The position numbers were made by a program, and so were the translations under genes. Of a DNA stretch of 64,000 nt, positions 1-8,244 are shown piece by piece. Source of the DNA: an uncultured Tateyamaria sp. (GTDB taxonomy: Bacteria; Pseudomonadota; Alphaproteobacteria; Rhodobacterales; Rhodobacteraceae); assembly GCF_947503385.1 (NCBI RefSeq), contig NZ_CANNDO010000002.1:868001-932000 (forward strand), in the 5' to 3' direction. Within the stretch, counting starts at the first letter, position 1; each line of letters opens with the position of its first letter. The notes below the pieces were generated by a model that saw only the letters and a list, made by a program, of their open reading frames with translations, was not told the DNA's origin and searched no databases.

Positions 1-917
1 GGGCTGATCGACGGAATTGTCTCGCCCTTGTGGTATCCCTGCCCGCTCAGGCAACGGTGCAGGATGTCATTCTGATTGGTCGCCACCACCAGCCGGTCGA
101 TAGGCAGGCCCATGCGCTTGGCGATGTAGCCTGCAAAGATGTCGCCGAAATTGCCGGTTGGCACGGTAAAGCTGATCTTGCGCTGTGGTGCTCCGAGCGC
201 CACGGCAGCCGAAAAGTAATACACCACCTGCGCCAGAACCCGCGCCCAATTGATCGAGTTTACGCCGGCAAGGCGGACCCCATCGCGGAACTCGAAATCG
301 TTGAACATGTCTTTGAGTCTCGCCTGACAATCGTCAAAGTCCCCTTCAAGCGCGAGCGCGTGGACGTTGCGTTCAGATGGGGTGGTCATCTGGCGTCGCT
401 GCACCTCGCTGACCCGTCCATGCGGATAGAGAATGAACACGTCTACGTTGTCGAGGCCCCGGAACGCCTCCATCGCCGCGGACCCGGTGTCACCGGACGT
501 GGCCCCCACGATGGTCACCTTGTCCCCGCGACGGGCCAGCGCCGTCTGGAACAGCTGCCCGATCAGCTGCATCGCGAAGTCCTTGAAGGCCAGTGTCGGC
601 CCGTGGAACAGTTCCAGCAGGAAATGCCCCTGATCCAGCTGCACCAATGGCGCGCGGGCGGCGTGCCCAAACCCGGCATAGGCGCGGTCGATGCAGCCGC
701 GAAACTCTGCGTCCGTGAACGTATCCCCGACAAACGGGCGCATGACGGCATAGGCGATGTCCTCGTAACTCTGGCCTTCCATCGCGGCGATGGCGGCGTG
801 ATCCAGTTGCGGGATCGTTTCGGGGACATACAGTCCGCCATCACGGGCCAAACCGGTCAGCATCGTGTCTTCGAAGGTCAGCGCGGGGGCGGTGCCCCGG
901 GTCGAGATATACCGCAT
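1..917 (-). CDS. thrC: Threonine synthase (3' part lies outside the window)
   Basis: PLP-dependent enzyme that turns O-phosphohomoserine into threonine, the last step of threonine synthesis in the cytoplasm. About 305 residues are visible of a family that is usually near 460, so the C-terminal third is beyond the window edge. The N-terminus MRYISTRG is typical. GPTLAFKDFA holds the PLP lysine (Lys112), and TSGDTGSAA is the phosphate-binding loop. It starts 12 bases after the surf1 stop, so it is probably co-transcribed with surf1 at the end of the oxidase cluster, an order common in Rhodobacterales. The identification rests on motifs seen directly. Confidence 0.95.
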   Translation of the reverse strand, partial: MRYISTRGTAPALTFEDTMLTGLARDGGLYVPETIPQLDHAAIAAMEGQSYEDIAYAVMRPFVGDTFTDAEFRGCIDRAYAGFGHAARAPLVQLDQGHFLLELFHGPTLAFKDFAMQLIGQLFQTALARRGDKVTIVGATSGDTGSAAMEAFRGLDNVDVFILYPHGRVSEVQRRQMTTPSERNVHALALEGDFDDCQARLKDMFNDFEFRDGVRLAGVNSINWARVLAQVVYYFSAAVALGAPQRKISFTVPTGNFGDIFAGYIAKRMGLPIDRLVVATNQNDILHRCLSGQGYHKGETIPSIS

Positions 918-929
918 GTCTCGTCTTTC

Positions 930-1601
930 TCAGGCCGCGCCGCGGCGGGTCCGCAGCAGGAAATATCCAGTCATCGCCGCCCAGATCAGAGCCAGCGAAA
1001 ACCATGTTATGGCGTATTGCAGGTGATCGTTCGGAATGCCAGCGGTGTCTACGGGCCAAGGCGTCACGCCAAGGTCTGTTTCCGGCGCATCGCGCAGAAC
1101 CACAAGCACTGGCGCGGTGCCAAGGGTCGCCGCCATGGCGGGCACGTCACGGGCGAACCACAGGTTTGCGTCTAGGTCCGGCGCGGGCGTGAACCCGTCC
1201 GCCTCTTGCGGGGCGTCAAGATTGCCGGTCAACGTCATTTTGCTTTGCGGTGGGGGCAGGACCGCAGCCCCGTCGCGCTGCCAGCCGGTGTCGACCAGCA
1301 CGGGGCCGAACTCATCGGTGTTAAACGGACGTATGATGCGATGCACCGGACCGATGTTTCTGCGCGATGCAAGCATCCGGATGTGCGTATCACCGAACGT
1401 GCCAGTGACCGTGACAGGCGCATAGCGTTGAAAATCAGGTTCGACCGCAGCGCGCAAGGGCACTGGGTCCGCATCAATTTGCGCCTCGATCCGCGCCAGC
1501 AGGTCTTGTTTCCACGTCAGCCGCTGCACCTGCCAGACGCCGAGGCTGATCAAGATGCCAGTGCCTGCAAGGCCAACAATCAGCAGAAACCACAAACGCA
1601 T
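930..1601 (-). CDS. SURF1 family cytochrome c oxidase assembly protein
   Basis: The 223-residue product has one transmembrane helix near residues 4-22 and a second near 197-217 enclosing a periplasmic domain, the standard SURF1 topology. In alphaproteobacteria SURF1 proteins help insert heme a into oxidase subunit I. Internal features typical of the family are the GVWQVQRL segment after the first helix and VDTGWQRDG in the middle. It lies downstream of ctaE but is separated from it by a terminator-like hairpin (1625-1655), so it may be expressed at a lower level than the structural genes. Function is inferred from family and context. Confidence 0.92.
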   Translation of the reverse strand: MRLWFLLIVGLAGTGILISLGVWQVQRLTWKQDLLARIEAQIDADPVPLRAAVEPDFQRYAPVTVTGTFGDTHIRMLASRRNIGPVHRIIRPFNTDEFGPVLVDTGWQRDGAAVLPPPQSKMTLTGNLDAPQEADGFTPAPDLDANLWFARDVPAMAATLGTAPVLVVLRDAPETDLGVTPWPVDTAGIPNDHLQYAITWFSLALIWAAMTGYFLLRTRRGAA

Positions 1602-1624
1602 CGCGTTTTCGCCCCCTTCAACGG

Positions 1625-1655
1625 AAAAAGGCGCGCAGCTTTGCCGCGCGCCTTT
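1625..1655 (-). terminator. Terminator-like hairpin between ctaE and surf1
   Basis: On the minus strand a perfect 10-bp stem (1646-1655 with 1627-1636, AAAGGCGCGC and its complement) with a 9-base loop is followed by a run of five T (positions 1629-1625). This matches an intrinsic terminator placed after ctaE. Partial read-through would let surf1 and thrC be expressed at a reduced level. Confidence 0.75.
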
Positions 1656-1675
1656 GTCATGCTTTCTGCGTCAGA

Positions 1676-2530
1676 TCAGTGCGCGCCGGGCATTTGCGCC
1701 ACGCCCCAGATGTAGACGGCGAAAAACAGGAACAGCCACACCACGTCGACAAAGTGCCAGTACCAGGCGGCGGCCTCAAAACCGATATGTTTCTCGGCGG
1801 AAAAGTGCCCCTTCATCGCGCGCAGCAGACACACGAACAGGAAAATCGTGCCGATGATCACATGTGCGCCGTGAAAGCCGGTGGCCATGAAGAACGTGGA
1901 AAAGAACGTGTCGCCGCCAAATTCCCAGCCCTTGTATAGCAGGTAATTGTACTCATAGGCCTGCAGGAAGGTGAACGCGACACCCAGAACCACGGCGATG
2001 GCCAGACCATTGATCACGTCCTTGCGCTGGCCGCCATGCACCAGCGCGTGGTGCGCCCATGTCACGGCACAGCCCGACAACAGCAGGATCAGCGTATTGA
2101 TCAGCGGCAGGTGGAACGCATCCACCTGATAGATTTCCGGACGCACATACTCCGTGCCGAAATATTCGCTCATCGGGTAGATGCCGTCCTTGAAGAACGC
2201 CCAGAACCACGCGGCAAAGAACATTACTTCGGACATGATGAACAGGATAAAGCCATAGCGCAGACCGATCCGCACAACCGGCGTGTGATCGCCAATCCGG
2301 CTTTCGGCCACCACGTCCGCCCACCAGCCGAACATGACGTAGAGAACGCCAACAAAGCCCATCAAGAACAGCCACGGGCCGCTCAGTTCGATGCTGCGGA
2401 ACAGGACGGTCATCCCCCCCGACATCCAGGCGACAGCGCCGAACAGCATGACAAAGCCCGCCAGCGCGCCCAGCAGGGGCCAGGTTGATGGCTGCAAGAT
2501 ATGGTAGTCGTGATTTTTTGCGTGGGCCAT
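1676..2530 (-). CDS. ctaE: Cytochrome c oxidase subunit III
   Basis: The 284-residue integral membrane protein has the usual seven helices of COX3 and contains the diagnostic [11 protein letters not shown] segment as well as WAHHALVHG. It is the third core subunit of the aa3-type oxidase in the cytoplasmic membrane and stabilises proton uptake by subunit I. It starts 10 bases after ctaG. No subunit I gene (ctaD) is in this window; in Rhodobacterales ctaD is normally elsewhere. Identification is from strong family resemblance. Confidence 0.97.
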   Translation of the reverse strand: MAHAKNHDYHILQPSTWPLLGALAGFVMLFGAVAWMSGGMTVLFRSIELSGPWLFLMGFVGVLYVMFGWWADVVAESRIGDHTPVVRIGLRYGFILFIMSEVMFFAAWFWAFFKDGIYPMSEYFGTEYVRPEIYQVDAFHLPLINTLILLLSGCAVTWAHHALVHGGQRKDVINGLAIAVVLGVAFTFLQAYEYNYLLYKGWEFGGDTFFSTFFMATGFHGAHVIIGTIFLFVCLLRAMKGHFSAEKHIGFEAAAWYWHFVDVVWLFLFFAVYIWGVAQMPGAH

Positions 2531-2540
2531 GGTCCGTCCC

Positions 2541-3134
2541 TCAGTTCAGGTTGGTGTCGGTCTGTTCGTCGAGGGACGCATAACCCTCAGGCAGATCGAT
2601 TTGGTAAAACGTATAGCTGAGCGTGATCGTGTGCACGTATTGGCCGTCACGATCGTCAACAATTTCGGGGTCGACGTAGAAGGTCACTGGCATCTGCACC
2701 CGCTCACCGGGGGCCAGCACCTGCTCTTCAAAGCAGAAGCAGTCGATCTTGGAGAAAAAGCCGCCTGCCGCATAGGGCGCGACATTGTAGCTGGCCGATC
2801 CGGCAACTGGTTTGTCGGTCGGGTTGTAAGCCTCGTAGAAAGCGAGGCCGGTCTCGCCAATCCGCAGCTCCATCTCGCGCACCGTTGGGGTGAACTGCCA
2901 CGGCATGTTACGTTCGAGCGAGGCATCAAACCGAACCTTGATGGTCTGGTCCAAGATGTCATCGCTCGCCATTTCGCTCACACCCGGCGTGCCACCAAAG
3001 CCGGTGACACGGCAGAACCAGTCATAGAATGGGACAGATGCCCACGCCAGACCGCCCATGACCACAACGAGGGTCAGGGTTTGCGCAACGGTTTTTTGCG
3101 GACCGTCCAGTCGATCAAACAGCTTGCGTATCAT
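2541..3134 (-). CDS. ctaG: Cytochrome c oxidase copper chaperone CtaG/Cox11
   Basis: Cox11-type protein that delivers copper to the CuB site of subunit I from the periplasmic side. The 197-residue product has one N-terminal membrane anchor (about residues 15-36) and the copper-binding pair in CFCFEEQVL. The [14 protein letters not shown] segment after the anchor is also typical. Its ATG overlaps the stop codon of the small upstream ORF (ATGA arrangement), which points to translational coupling. Family assignment is clear. Confidence 0.96.
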   Translation of the reverse strand: MIRKLFDRLDGPQKTVAQTLTLVVVMGGLAWASVPFYDWFCRVTGFGGTPGVSEMASDDILDQTIKVRFDASLERNMPWQFTPTVREMELRIGETGLAFYEAYNPTDKPVAGSASYNVAPYAAGGFFSKIDCFCFEEQVLAPGERVQMPVTFYVDPEIVDDRDGQYVHTITLSYTFYQIDLPEGYASLDEQTDTNLN

Positions 3135-3292
3135 TGCCCCTCCTCGATGCGTGGAAGTTCGAAATCACCGCTTGTGACCTTAGCCACCGTCAGCGCGAGG
3201 ACCAGCACAACAAACCCGCCCAACAGCAGGCCAACACCCACATTGCGGCCTTTGCGCCGCTTGTGCAGTTCGTGTTCGGTGTGCAGGCTCAC
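3131..3292 (-). CDS. Small membrane protein of the oxidase cluster (CoxF-like)
   Basis: A 53-residue ORF starting with GTG at 3292. It overlaps the ctaB stop at one end (GTGA) and the ctaG start at the other (ATGA), so it is locked into the operon by translational coupling. The protein has a charged N-terminus (MSLHTEHELHKRRKGRN) and a single hydrophobic helix at about residues 18-38. Small proteins of this size and place, sometimes called CoxF, are usual between ctaB and ctaG in alphaproteobacteria. Their role in oxidase biogenesis is not firmly known. The reading frame and overlaps are seen directly; function is inferred from position. Confidence 0.8.
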   Translation of the reverse strand: MSLHTEHELHKRRKGRNVGVGLLLGGFVVLVLALTVAKVTSGDFELPRIEEGQ

Positions 3293-4227
3293 GTCCAGAT
3301 CCCCCACGCGGCGGGTAACACAGCCTCGACCAGAATCGCGCCGAAATGCAGAAACAGGTACAGCAGCGACAGCTTGAAGAACGACTTTTCGACCGCATAG
3401 CCGTCGGCCAATGCCGCGTCCTCGTCCCGGCGCCAGATATCATAGGCCCCTTTGAGGAACATGGCATTCAGCACCACTGCCACGACAAGGTAGACAGGCC
3501 CACCGATTGCGGTGAACGCCGTGCCAACAGCCAAAGCAACAAGCAAAACGGTATAGGCCAGAATGTGCACGCGGGTCGCGCGCCGCCCGTGCGTCACGGT
3601 CAGCATTGGCACGCCCGCGTCGTCGTAATCCGACTTCATGAACAAGGCCAGCGCCCAGAAATGCGGCGGCGTCCACATAAAGATCAGGGCAAACATCAAC
3701 CACGCCTCGACCGACATGGATCCCGTGGCGATCACCCATCCGATCACGGGCGGGAACGCACCTGCCGCCCCGCCGATCACGATGTTCTGCGGCGTCGAGC
3801 GTTTCAGCCACATGGAATAGACCACGGCGTAAAAGAAGATGGTGAAAGCCAGAAGCCCCGCCGCCAGCAGGTTTGCACTGAGCGCCAGCATCATCACGGA
3901 CAGACCCGACAGGGCAATGCCCAATGCCTTGGCCTCATCCGCCGTGACTTTGCCGCCCGGAATCGGCCGCTTGGCCGTGCGCTTCATCACCGCGTCGATA
4001 TCCGCGTCCCACCACATATTCAGCGCGCCCGAAGCCCCTGCCCCGATGGCGACAAACAGAATCGATGCAAATGCGATGACCGGATTGACGGATACAGGGG
4101 CGGCCAGCAGACCGACCAGCGCCGTGAATACCACCAACGACATCACGCGCGGCTTCATCAGGGCAAAATAATCGCCCAGGCTCGCTTCGGCCTCGTGCGG
4201 TTGGTCCTGATAGCTGACGTCTGTCAT
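3289..4227 (-). CDS. ctaB: Protoheme IX farnesyltransferase (heme O synthase)
   Basis: UbiA-type membrane prenyltransferase that farnesylates heme b to heme o, the precursor of heme a for the aa3 oxidase. The Asp-rich prenyl-diphosphate motif is in NMWWDADIDAVMKRT, followed by RPIPGGKV. Seven or more hydrophobic helices fill the 312 residues. I chose the ATG at 4227 (MTDVSYQDQ), preceded by GGGACGCAG, over an upstream start that adds 14 unconserved-looking residues. It lies between ctaC and the CoxF-like ORF. A GC hairpin in the gap after ctaC may tune its level. Confidence 0.95.
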   Translation of the reverse strand: MTDVSYQDQPHEAEASLGDYFALMKPRVMSLVVFTALVGLLAAPVSVNPVIAFASILFVAIGAGASGALNMWWDADIDAVMKRTAKRPIPGGKVTADEAKALGIALSGLSVMMLALSANLLAAGLLAFTIFFYAVVYSMWLKRSTPQNIVIGGAAGAFPPVIGWVIATGSMSVEAWLMFALIFMWTPPHFWALALFMKSDYDDAGVPMLTVTHGRRATRVHILAYTVLLVALAVGTAFTAIGGPVYLVVAVVLNAMFLKGAYDIWRRDEDAALADGYAVEKSFFKLSLLYLFLHFGAILVEAVLPAAWGIWT

Positions 4228-4260
4228 CTGCGTCCCGATACTGAGTTGCGTGTGCGCAAA

Positions 4261-4279
4261 GCGGGGCACAGCGCCCCGC
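4261..4279 (-). terminator. GC-rich hairpin between ctaC and ctaB
   Basis: A 7-bp perfect stem (4273-4279 with 4261-4267, GCGGGGC and its complement) with a 5-base loop lies just after the ctaC stop. Only TTT follows on the minus strand, so it is at best a weak terminator. It could be an attenuator or mRNA-stability element that makes ctaC transcripts more abundant than those of the assembly genes. Confidence 0.45.
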
Positions 4280-4287
4280 CTGTTCGT

Positions 4288-5169
4288 TTAGTTCGAGGCG
4301 ACGTTATAGGTCGCGGGTGTGCCGGCGAACTCCGCCTTGGCGCCTGCCAGCCATTCGGCATAGGCCTCTTCGCTGACCACTTTTACGGTGATCGGCATGT
4401 AGGCGTGCGCGATGCCGCACAATTCAGAGCACTGACCGAAGTAAATGCCTTCTTTCTCTGCGGCGAACCACAATTCGGCCAGACGTCCCGGCACGGCATC
4501 CTGTTTCACGCCGAAGGCGGGGATGGTCCAGGCGTGGATCACGTCCGCGCCGGTCACCTGCATGACGATTGTCTTGCCCACAGGCACAACAACCGCGTTG
4601 TCCGTGGCCAAAAGGAAATCTTCACGGCTGTAGCCCGCATCCACAAGCTGCTGCTCGGTTTCGGGGGTCAGGGAGTTGTCGCCGCCGGTCGCGGGTGCGC
4701 CAATCATGTAGCTCTCGAACGCGAAACCTTCGTCCACGTATTCGTAACCCCAGAACCACTGGTAGCCGGTTGCCTTAATGGTGATGTCCGCTTCGGGGAT
4801 TTCCTGCTGCTTGAACAGCACCGGCAACGAAAATGCGCCGATGAACACAAGGATCACAATCGGGATCACCGTCCACGCAATTTCGATCGGAGTGTTGTGG
4901 GTAAAGCTGGCCGGTTCCGGGTTCCGCTTGCGGTTAAAGCGGATCACAACCCACGCCATCAGGCCCACCACAAAGAGCGAGATGATGGTGATGATCACCA
5001 GCAACAGGCCATCGAGCGCTTGCAGGTCGCGGGCCAATTCGGTTGCAGCCGGCTGAAAGCCGATACCGCCGTCAATCGGACGACCGATCACCTCGAGGTT
5101 ATCCTGAGCCGTGGCCGGGACTGCGGCAAACATGCCGAGAAGACCCGACATCGAGAAAAGCTTTTTCAT
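4288..5169 (-). CDS. ctaC: Cytochrome c oxidase subunit II
   Basis: Subunit II carries the binuclear CuA centre that accepts electrons from cytochrome c. The 293-residue protein has a signal peptide ([10 protein letters not shown]...ATAQ), two membrane helices (about 53-76 and 97-118), the aromatic [10 protein letters not shown] segment (135-144) and the CuA ligands His212, Cys247, Glu249, Cys251, His255 and Met258. The start at 5169 was chosen over a longer frame because it opens the signal peptide and is preceded by AGGACGACCAG. It is the first gene of the oxidase operon. Confidence 0.97.
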   Translation of the reverse strand: MKKLFSMSGLLGMFAAVPATAQDNLEVIGRPIDGGIGFQPAATELARDLQALDGLLLVIITIISLFVVGLMAWVVIRFNRKRNPEPASFTHNTPIEIAWTVIPIVILVFIGAFSLPVLFKQQEIPEADITIKATGYQWFWGYEYVDEGFAFESYMIGAPATGGDNSLTPETEQQLVDAGYSREDFLLATDNAVVVPVGKTIVMQVTGADVIHAWTIPAFGVKQDAVPGRLAELWFAAEKEGIYFGQCSELCGIAHAYMPITVKVVSEEAYAEWLAGAKAEFAGTPATYNVASN

Positions 5170-5222
5170 CTGGTCGTCCTGATCTTGATGGAGCGCACTG
5201 TTGGTCGTCGAGGCCGCTTTGA

Positions 5223-5247
5223 ATACGCCCCGTTGTATTGGGCGCAT
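5223..5247. promoter_or_regulatory. Inverted repeat upstream of ctaC
   Basis: ATACGCCC (5223-5230) and GGGCGCAT (5240-5247) form an imperfect 8-bp inverted repeat with a 9-base spacer, 53 bases upstream of the ctaC start. It may be an operator or a leader hairpin of the oxidase operon. No matching regulator is identified. Confidence 0.3.
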
Positions 5248-5344
5248 TTACAATCATATCTTTGGCCCAAGATAAAGACGTCAGGCCCGCGTCAAACGGA
5301 CGCTTCACCCATCGTCATCACCCTCACGACCATACGGAGATCGC

Positions 5345-6766
5345 ATGAGCGACACGCCATTTGCCCCACTTGACACCGAAATCGACCGCCAAACTGCACT
5401 GGCTGTTCTGCGCGACGCGACTGCGGGTGCCGATGATGGTGAGATTTTCTTTGAGCGGCGGCGTTCGGAATCGCTGGTTTTTGACGATGGCCGTTTAAAA
5501 ACGGCCAGCTATGACGCGGCCCAGGGCTTTGGATTGCGCGCGGTACGGGGCGAGGTCGCGGGCTATGCGCATTCGACCGAGATCACCGAATCCGCGTTGC
5601 GCCGCGCGGCAGAGACCGCTCGTCTGGCCGTGGGCGACGGCGGCGGCACGCTGGCGGACGCCCCGCAAGCGACAAATACTGCGCTTTACACAGACCGTGA
5701 TCCCATCGCTGGCGCCAGTTTTCCGGTCAAGGTCGATACGCTCAAGGACATCGACGCCTTTCTGCGCGATCTTGATTCGCGGGTGGTGCAGGTGTCCGCG
5801 TCCGTGGCCGCGTCCTTGCAGGAGATCGAGATTCTGCGCCCCGAAGGTCTATCGGTGCGCGATGCGCGCCCCATGACCCGGCTCAACGTGTCGGTCATCG
5901 TTGAACATGCCGGCCGTCGCGAGAGCGGCAGTGCGGGCGGCGGTGGGCGCGTGGGCCTCGATGGGCTGATCGACCGCGCCGATTGGGAGGCCAAGGCGCG
6001 CGAGGCGCTGCGCATTGCACTTGTGAACCTCGACGCTGTGCCCGCCCCGGCAGGCGTCATGGATGTGGTCCTTGGCCCCGGCTGGCCGGGCATCCTGCTG
6101 CACGAGGCAATTGGTCATGGCCTAGAGGGGGATTTCAACCGCAAGGGCAGCTCGGCTTTTGCAGGGCTGATGGGCCAGCGTATTGCTGCGCCGGGCGTGA
6201 CCGTGCTGGACGATGGCACGATCCCGGACCGGCGCGGGTCAATCAGCGTCGATGATGAGGGCACAGCTTCGGGCAAGAACACTCTGATCGAGGATGGCAT
6301 CCTCGTTGGCTACATGCAGGACCGTCAGAACGCGCGGCTGATGGGCTTGAACGCCACGGGCAACGGGCGGCGGCAAAGCTATGCGCACGCGCCGATGCCA
6401 CGTATGACCAACACGTATATGCTGGGCGGCGACACCGCGCCCGGCGATATTGTGGCCGACCTGAAGGACGGGATTTACGCCGTGGGCTTTGGCGGCGGAC
6501 AGGTCGATATCACCAATGGCAAATTCGTGTTTTCGTGCACCGAAGCCTACCGGGTCGAAAACGGCGTTGTCGGCGCACCGGTCAAGGGGGCCACGCTGAT
6601 TGGCGACGGTGCCACCGCGCTCAAGCATATCCGCGGCATCGGAAACGACATGGCACTGGACCCCGGCATGGGCAATTGTGGCAAGGCCGGTCAATGGGTG
6701 CCAGTTGGTGTTGGTCAGCCCACCTTGATGATCGGCGGGCTGACTGTCGGGGGCTCTGCCACCTGA
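5345..6766 (+). CDS. tldD: Metalloprotease TldD
   Basis: TldD/PmbA family zinc metallopeptidase; with TldE it degrades unfolded peptides and in some bacteria processes microcins or acts on antitoxins. The 473-residue length is normal. The metal motif is in LLHEAIGHGLEGDF (HExxxH), and the family signatures TNTYMLGG and CTEAYRVENG follow. It is divergent from ctaC, and the order oxidase cluster-tldD is shared by relatives. No tldE partner is next to it. The start ATG follows ACGGAGATCGC. The specific substrate cannot be inferred here. Confidence 0.95.
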   Translation: MSDTPFAPLDTEIDRQTALAVLRDATAGADDGEIFFERRRSESLVFDDGRLKTASYDAAQGFGLRAVRGEVAGYAHSTEITESALRRAAETARLAVGDGGGTLADAPQATNTALYTDRDPIAGASFPVKVDTLKDIDAFLRDLDSRVVQVSASVAASLQEIEILRPEGLSVRDARPMTRLNVSVIVEHAGRRESGSAGGGGRVGLDGLIDRADWEAKAREALRIALVNLDAVPAPAGVMDVVLGPGWPGILLHEAIGHGLEGDFNRKGSSAFAGLMGQRIAAPGVTVLDDGTIPDRRGSISVDDEGTASGKNTLIEDGILVGYMQDRQNARLMGLNATGNGRRQSYAHAPMPRMTNTYMLGGDTAPGDIVADLKDGIYAVGFGGGQVDITNGKFVFSCTEAYRVENGVVGAPVKGATLIGDGATALKHIRGIGNDMALDPGMGNCGKAGQWVPVGVGQPTLMIGGLTVGGSAT

Positions 6767-6793
6767 TTCCCGGCATCCGCCCCATGATCTGGC

Positions 6794-6847
6794 GCAGGCA
6801 CCGCGACAGCCTCGCTATTTCTGGGGAGGTGCGCGTGAGGTGCCTGC
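6794..6847. repeat. 9-bp perfect inverted repeat downstream of tldD
   Basis: GCAGGCACC (6794-6802) and GGTGCCTGC (6839-6847) are exact complements separated by 36 bases in the 230-base gap between tldD and dprA. There is no T-run. The rest of the gap holds no convincing gene. Confidence 0.5.
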
Positions 6848-6996
6848 CGCGGGTCCATGCGGTGGCGTTTAGCGTGGATAAGAATTTCCCTGTTAAATCA
6901 ACCGTAGGATGCGCTTTGCCAAATTGAATCGCCCGTGTTCACTGGTTGTTAACCTTGCCGAATCTACAACAAGGACAGCAACGGACGGAGCAACGG

Positions 6997-8148
6997 ATGA
7001 CTGAAAAGGATACCCATCCTTCTTCCACTCACCCCCCACTCCCACCCACCTCGGAAGACGACCAGTTTAACCGTCTCCGTCTGTTGCGCTCACGCCGGGT
7101 TGGCATTTCGACGTATCAACGTCTGCTGATTGAACACGGCACCGCGCAAAATGCGCTGGCCGCGCTACCTGAGGTAGCGCGCGCCGCCGGCGTTTCGAAA
7201 TACGAAATCTGTCCCGAAGGCGTTGTGGTTGCGGAAATGCGCGCGGCGCAACGCGCCGGTGCCACGCTGGTCGCGCAAGGGTCCAAAGCCTATCCCGCAG
7301 CGCTTGCAGCACTATCCGACGCGCCCCCCTTTCTCTGGGCACTGGGCGATACCACGTTGCTCAGTCGTCCGGCCATCGCAATGGTTGGCGCACGCAATGC
7401 GTCCTCGCTGGGCACCCGCATGGCCCGCGCCCTTGCCCGCGAATTGGGCGAAGCGGGGTACGTTATCACTTCAGGTCTGGCCCGCGGCATTGACGCGGCA
7501 GCGCACCTGGCCGCGCTCGACACCGGCACCATTGCGGTGCAGGCGGGTGGCGTCGATGTGATTTACCCGGCGGAAAATACCGGCCTTGCCCACGATATCG
7601 CGGCGCAGGGATTGCGGTTGAGCGAGCAGCCTATGGGCCTGCAACCCATGGCGCGGCACTTCCCGGCGCGCAATCGCATCATCTCGGGCCTGTCATACGC
7701 CACAGTTGTGGTAGAGGCCGCGGCAAAATCCGGCAGCCTCATCACGGCGCGCGACGCACTCGATATCGGGCGCGATGTTCTGGCGGTGCCGGGGCATCCG
7801 ATGGATGCACGCGCGTCGGGCTGTAATATGCTGATCCGCGACGGGGCGACGCTGGTGCGCAATGCCGCCGATGTGCTGGAAGCGCTGGCGCCCATTGCCC
7901 CACAAACCGAACCGGAATTACCTTTGGAACCCCCAGCCACGCCGCCCAAGGACCGCCGCAGCCTCACAGAAACCGCAGCCCTCCACCAGATGATCCTTGA
8001 CCGGTTGGGCCCCGCGCCGCTGGCCGAGGACCAGTTGATCCGTGACTTGGGCACTGGTGCCGAAAAAGTCGCGCCCGCATTGCTCGATCTTGAGCTCGAA
8101 GGGGTGATCGACCGCGCCCCGGGCGGCCTGCTCAGCCGCGCCAGTTAA
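6997..8148 (+). CDS. dprA: DNA-processing protein DprA
   Basis: DprA/Smf binds incoming single-stranded DNA and loads RecA during natural transformation; in some Rhodobacterales it also serves gene-transfer-agent uptake. The 383-residue protein has the Rossmann-like core with MVGARNASSLGTRMA, TSGLARGIDAAAH and GGVDVIYPAEN, and a C-terminal winged-helix region (about 320-383). I chose the ATG at 6997, which has GGAG six bases upstream, over a TTG at 6946. GGTTGTTAACC at 6944-6954 in the leader contains a TTAAC half-site of the kind bound by CtrA; this is only suggestive. Confidence 0.94.
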   Translation: MTEKDTHPSSTHPPLPPTSEDDQFNRLRLLRSRRVGISTYQRLLIEHGTAQNALAALPEVARAAGVSKYEICPEGVVVAEMRAAQRAGATLVAQGSKAYPAALAALSDAPPFLWALGDTTLLSRPAIAMVGARNASSLGTRMARALARELGEAGYVITSGLARGIDAAAHLAALDTGTIAVQAGGVDVIYPAENTGLAHDIAAQGLRLSEQPMGLQPMARHFPARNRIISGLSYATVVVEAAAKSGSLITARDALDIGRDVLAVPGHPMDARASGCNMLIRDGATLVRNAADVLEALAPIAPQTEPELPLEPPATPPKDRRSLTETAALHQMILDRLGPAPLAEDQLIRDLGTGAEKVAPALLDLELEGVIDRAPGGLLSRAS

Positions 8149-8244
8149 GCGCATCAGTCGCAGCTTCGGTTGACAATCCGGACTTGCACCCCACATCTTG
8201 CGCCGCCATAGAGCTCACAGATTTTGCCGAGGTGCACCCAATAA

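Noticed and set aside
3346-5373. 675-codon open frame on the plus strand opposite ctaB and ctaC
   Set aside because: It covers two firmly identified oxidase genes and has a His/Arg-rich composition typical of antisense frames.
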